DNA of 7,330 nucleotides from assembly GCA_035291025.1 (NCBI GenBank), contig DATDTB010000072.1, positions 1-7,330 of the forward strand, in the 5' to 3' direction. The DNA comes from DATDTB01 sp035291025. Its GTDB lineage: Archaea; Iainarchaeota; Iainarchaeia; JAFGOX01; DATDTB01. A program made the position numbers and the translations under genes. Below, piece by piece: positions 5,518 to 7,330 of this stretch (position 1 is the stretch's first letter; each line of letters begins with the position of its first letter). The notes below the pieces were generated by a model, which was not told the DNA's origin, ran no database searches, and saw only the letters and a list, made by a program, of their open reading frames with translations.

Positions 5518-6636
5518 CTAGTCCTTTAACAGGAACTGCTCGACTTTGTTCCTGGCCTTTTCGCGCGCGTCCTGGTGGCCTGCAAGGAAAGCGTTGAGTT
5601 TTTCCACCAGCAATTCTTTCAACTCTCCTGACAAGAGCTTGCCTTGCAAGTAATCCCCCCTAATCCTGTCAATTTTCCCGTCGTCTTCCTCCAAGCCCAA
5701 GAGGTAAAGCCACTGGAATGCAACGTCAACTTCCGGGTTCCCGCCTTTTTTCCTGTGCTCTTCCACCGTGGTAGCACCGCCGGAAAAGGCGTGCTTCATT
5801 ACCTTCCTGCGCACTGTTTTCTCGTCGTCAAACAGCCACACGGCTGTCTCGGACTGCGAAGAACTCATCTTTCCAGCCATTCCAGTCAAGGGCGGCAGGA
5901 ACTTGGAGTAAATCCCCGAAGGCTTCACGAACTTGAACTCCGAGTACTCGGCCACGTCCCTCAAGACGCGCATGTAAGGGTCCTGGTCAATGGCCACTGG
6001 AACTAGAGTGTTGTGCGCGCCGTAAAGGAACTGCGGCAGGTAAATGTGCGCGCTCTGCATTGCGGGGTAAAACAGCCACCCCAGGTTCTGGGAGTTCTCG
6101 AAGCCGAAAACTGCCTTTGCAGTGGAAAACGTTACCTTCTTGGCGATTTGCGCGGCGTACTTGTAAATCTTCGTGTACTCGAAGTCCCTGTGGATTCGCG
6201 TGAGCTTGGGGTTGAAGCCCAAGGCTATTATGTCCAGAATGTTGTCCTCCGAGTACTTTTGCGCTTCCTCAAAGGACAGGTTGGGCTTTACGTAAAACTT
6301 CTCGTCGTCCGAGATGGGAATGAAGACCTCGCATTCGTAGGCGTCCTGGAAGTACTTGTCGACCATGAACGGAATCAAATGGCCCAAGTGCATTTTCTCG
6401 GAAGGGCCTCTCCCTGAAACAATGGAGACGCGGTCGCCGCGCGCGTGCGCGGAGAGCCACTTGTCGAGGTCGCGGTGCGAAAAGAAAAGGCCCCGCCTTA
6501 GGAGTGCCGGGAGCGGTTTTTTCATTTTCTCCAACAACTTTGAGTCCAAGCGCTGCGTGCCGAAGTGCTTGACTAGGTAATCATAGTCAACCTCGCCCGA
6601 GACCTCCCAAGGAGTGACAATTGTTTTTTGCGCCAT
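5518..6636 (-). CDS. trpS: Tryptophanyl-tRNA synthetase, archaeal/eukaryotic type
   Basis: The 372-aa protein is a class I aminoacyl-tRNA synthetase that charges tRNA-Trp with tryptophan using ATP in the cytoplasm. The N-terminal TPWEVSGEVDYDYLVKHFGT is characteristic of archaeal and eukaryotic TrpRS. The HIGH-type signature appears as GPSEKMHLGHLIPF (77-90, HLGH at 83-86), and the KMSKS-type loop as KMSSS (256-260). The core also contains DIIALGFNP, AIDQDPYMR (215-223) and a Lys-rich C-terminal helical domain. Length is normal and no key motif is missing. The start is ATG 6636. The frame is open to 6708, but that 24-residue extension would cross the TATA box. The TATA centre is about 28 nt before this ATG and no Shine-Dalgarno is seen, so the message is probably leaderless. 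The downstream 307-aa gene follows after 10 nt. Confidence 0.97.
   Translation of the reverse strand: MAQKTIVTPWEVSGEVDYDYLVKHFGTQRLDSKLLEKMKKPLPALLRRGLFFSHRDLDKWLSAHARGDRVSIVSGRGPSEKMHLGHLIPFMVDKYFQDAYECEVFIPISDDEKFYVKPNLSFEEAQKYSEDNILDIIALGFNPKLTRIHRDFEYTKIYKYAAQIAKKVTFSTAKAVFGFENSQNLGWLFYPAMQSAHIYLPQFLYGAHNTLVPVAIDQDPYMRVLRDVAEYSEFKFVKPSGIYSKFLPPLTGMAGKMSSSQSETAVWLFDDEKTVRRKVMKHAFSGGATTVEEHRKKGGNPEVDVAFQWLYLLGLEEDDGKIDRIRGDYLQGKLLSGELKELLVEKLNAFLAGHQDAREKARNKVEQFLLKD
5530..5554 (-). other. Inverted repeat at the trpS 3' end
   Basis: CAGGAAC (5530-5536) and GTTCCTG (5548-5554) form a perfect 7-bp stem with an 11-nt loop inside the last codons of trpS, about 23 nt before the next start codon. 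It could affect coupling to the downstream gene, or be a coding coincidence. Confidence 0.3.
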
Positions 6637-6658
6637 CCACAACGTTATGCTGGAAAGG

Positions 6659-6668
6659 GTATTTAAGG
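6659..6668 (-). promoter_or_regulatory. TATA box of trpS
   Basis: On the minus strand this reads CCTTAAATAC, centred about 28 nt upstream of ATG 6636. That places the transcript start at or next to the initiation codon, a leaderless arrangement. Confidence 0.7.
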
Positions 6669-6678
6669 ATTGGGCACC

Positions 6679-6688
6679 ACTTAATAGT
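6679..6688 (+). promoter_or_regulatory. Candidate weak TATA element of the right-edge gene
   Basis: ACTTAATAG-type sequence at 6679-6688 would give a transcript start near 6711 and a leader of about 20 nt that contains GGAG (6720-6723). It is a poor match to a strong archaeal TATA box and is offered only because the gene appears to start here on the divergent strand. Confidence 0.3.
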
Positions 6689-6730
6689 TGTAAAAACCCC
6701 AAAGACAAAAAGGAACGCTGGAGTTGAAGG

Positions 6731-7330
6731 TTGATAAGTTTGGCTCGCAGGAGGCTCTGGGACAGGAAGCCCTGGAATTGGAAGGCAGGCGGTGGCGTTT
6801 ACTTGCTGCGCCCGCTTTCAGGCAACGCATTCAAGTACTTGGTGAAAGGAAAAAGAACGCCGCGCCAAGGCGCCAGAGTGCTCACCGTTGCCTCCGCCGT
6901 CGGAAAGGGGCGAGTGTGGGTTGAAAGAGGAAAGGAAAGCGAGGTCGAGGGAGAGATATTTAGGGAAATGGCAGTTGAAATGGCGCGCGGGAAAAACGAG
7001 GACTTGGCAGTAATAACAACCACCATTCCCGGAAAGCGTTCTGAAAGGAAACTGGTCTTAGTGGACAAAGAACACGGCATTGCAAGCATTGGCCCCCACG
7101 AGGAAGGCCTGGCTCCTTCCTGGGTAGCGCGCGGCGGGAAAGGCAGGGAGGAGTGGGGGGACGAGTTAGGCAGGAGGCATTTTCTGACGCGTTCAAGGGA
7201 AGGCTTCAAGTACAGGCTGGACGAGGAAGGCGAGTTCGGGGAACACAAAGTCAAGTTCTACCACGTGTTCACTGGAAAGTTCGAGGGAACAAAGCCCAAG
7301 GGCGGCAAGGTTGAAAGAGAGAATTCTATT
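6731..7330 (+). CDS. Charged protein of unknown function (partial, runs off the right edge)
   Basis: From TTG 6731 the frame is open for exactly 200 codons to the window end. An in-frame TGA at 6725-6727 bounds it upstream, and GGAG (6720-6723) lies 7 nt before the TTG, which supports this start over the first internal ATG at 6968. The product is rich in Lys, Arg, Glu and Gly, with alternating short hydrophobic strands such as ARVLTVASAVGKGRVWVERG, DLAVITTTIPG, RKLVLVDKEHGIASIG and HKVKFYHVFTGKFEG, suggesting a beta-rich soluble protein. The N-terminus (MISLARRLWDRKPWNW) is aromatic and basic. I recognise no family and no catalytic motif, and the C-terminus is missing. The opposite-strand reading (6799-7254) is a Ser/Pro-rich shadow. 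It is divergent from trpS. Confidence 0.75.
   Translation, partial: MISLARRRLWDRKPWNWKAGGGVYLLRPLSGNAFKYLVKGKRTPRQGARVLTVASAVGKGRVWVERGKESEVEGEIFREMAVEMARGKNEDLAVITTTIPGKRSERKLVLVDKEHGIASIGPHEEGLAPSWVARGGKGREEWGDELGRRHFLTRSREGFKYRLDEEGEFGEHKVKFYHVFTGKFEGTKPKGGKVERENSI

Noticed and set aside
6637..6708. 24-residue N-terminal extension of TrpRS
   Set aside because: It would place the start codon upstream of the trpS TATA box. The family N-terminus begins near TPWEVSGEVDYD.
6799..7254. 151-aa minus-strand frame at the right edge
   Set aside because: Ser/Pro-rich shadow of the charged plus-strand frame that begins at 6731.
7130..7290. Nudix hydrolase in the right-edge gene
   Set aside because: KFYHVFTGKFEG suggested it briefly, but no Nudix box (GX5EX7REXXEEXG) is present.
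1..7330. tRNA genes, CRISPR arrays or insertion sequences
   Set aside because: I found no cloverleaf-like stretch with TTCGA-type T-loop and acceptor pairing, no regularly spaced direct repeats, and no transposase.

Overview
The window looks archaeal. It encodes an archaeal/eukaryotic-type tryptophanyl-tRNA synthetase, the clearest promoters are TATA-box type, and at least one strong gene (trpS) appears to be read from a leaderless transcript. Other genes carry GAGG/GGAG/GTGA Shine-Dalgarno sites. The many short membrane and coiled-coil proteins that I cannot assign to families, together with tight packing and frequent strand switches, would suit a small-genome DPANN-like archaeon. That lineage guess is inference and the sequence does not fix it.

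Layout. (1) 1-166: ambiguous left edge, probably the 3' end of an upstream plus-strand gene. (2) 167-1598, plus strand: four consecutive small membrane proteins of 117, 85, 118 and 110 aa. They share a hairpin-like signature, a hydrophobic helix then a short loop with Asp and Trp then another helix, and probably form one transcription unit or two. (3) 1604-2452, minus strand: a 206-aa protein with an N-terminal helical module and a long coiled coil, followed in the same reading frame, after one TGA and 6 nt, by a TTG-started DUF1653 protein. (4) 2561-4084, plus strand: a 507-aa HerA/FtsK-like ATPase-fold protein whose Walker A and Walker B residues are replaced, so probably a pseudo-ATPase. 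It is divergent from the coiled-coil gene and appears to share one symmetric TATA element with it. (5) 4093-4494, minus strand: a second coiled-coil protein, convergent with the pseudo-ATPase and, like the first, starting MAYD. (6) 4584-6636, minus strand: trpS followed 10 nt later by a 307-aa basic protein that I do not recognise, with a possible ADP-ribosyltransferase-like segment and a winged-helix-like C-terminus. (7) 6731 to the right edge, plus strand: an open, TTG-started charged protein of at least 200 codons, unidentified.

Working together. trpS is the only clear housekeeping gene. The most interesting block is 1832-4494: a degenerate HerA-like protein flanked by two MAYD-starting coiled-coil proteins, one on a shared promoter element. 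This could be a structural or scaffold complex, possibly associated with the neighbouring small membrane proteins. That is a hypothesis from gene context and lost catalytic residues, not a demonstrated system. I saw no tRNA, rRNA, CRISPR array, insertion sequence or attachment site. No stretch over 300 bases is free of genes.
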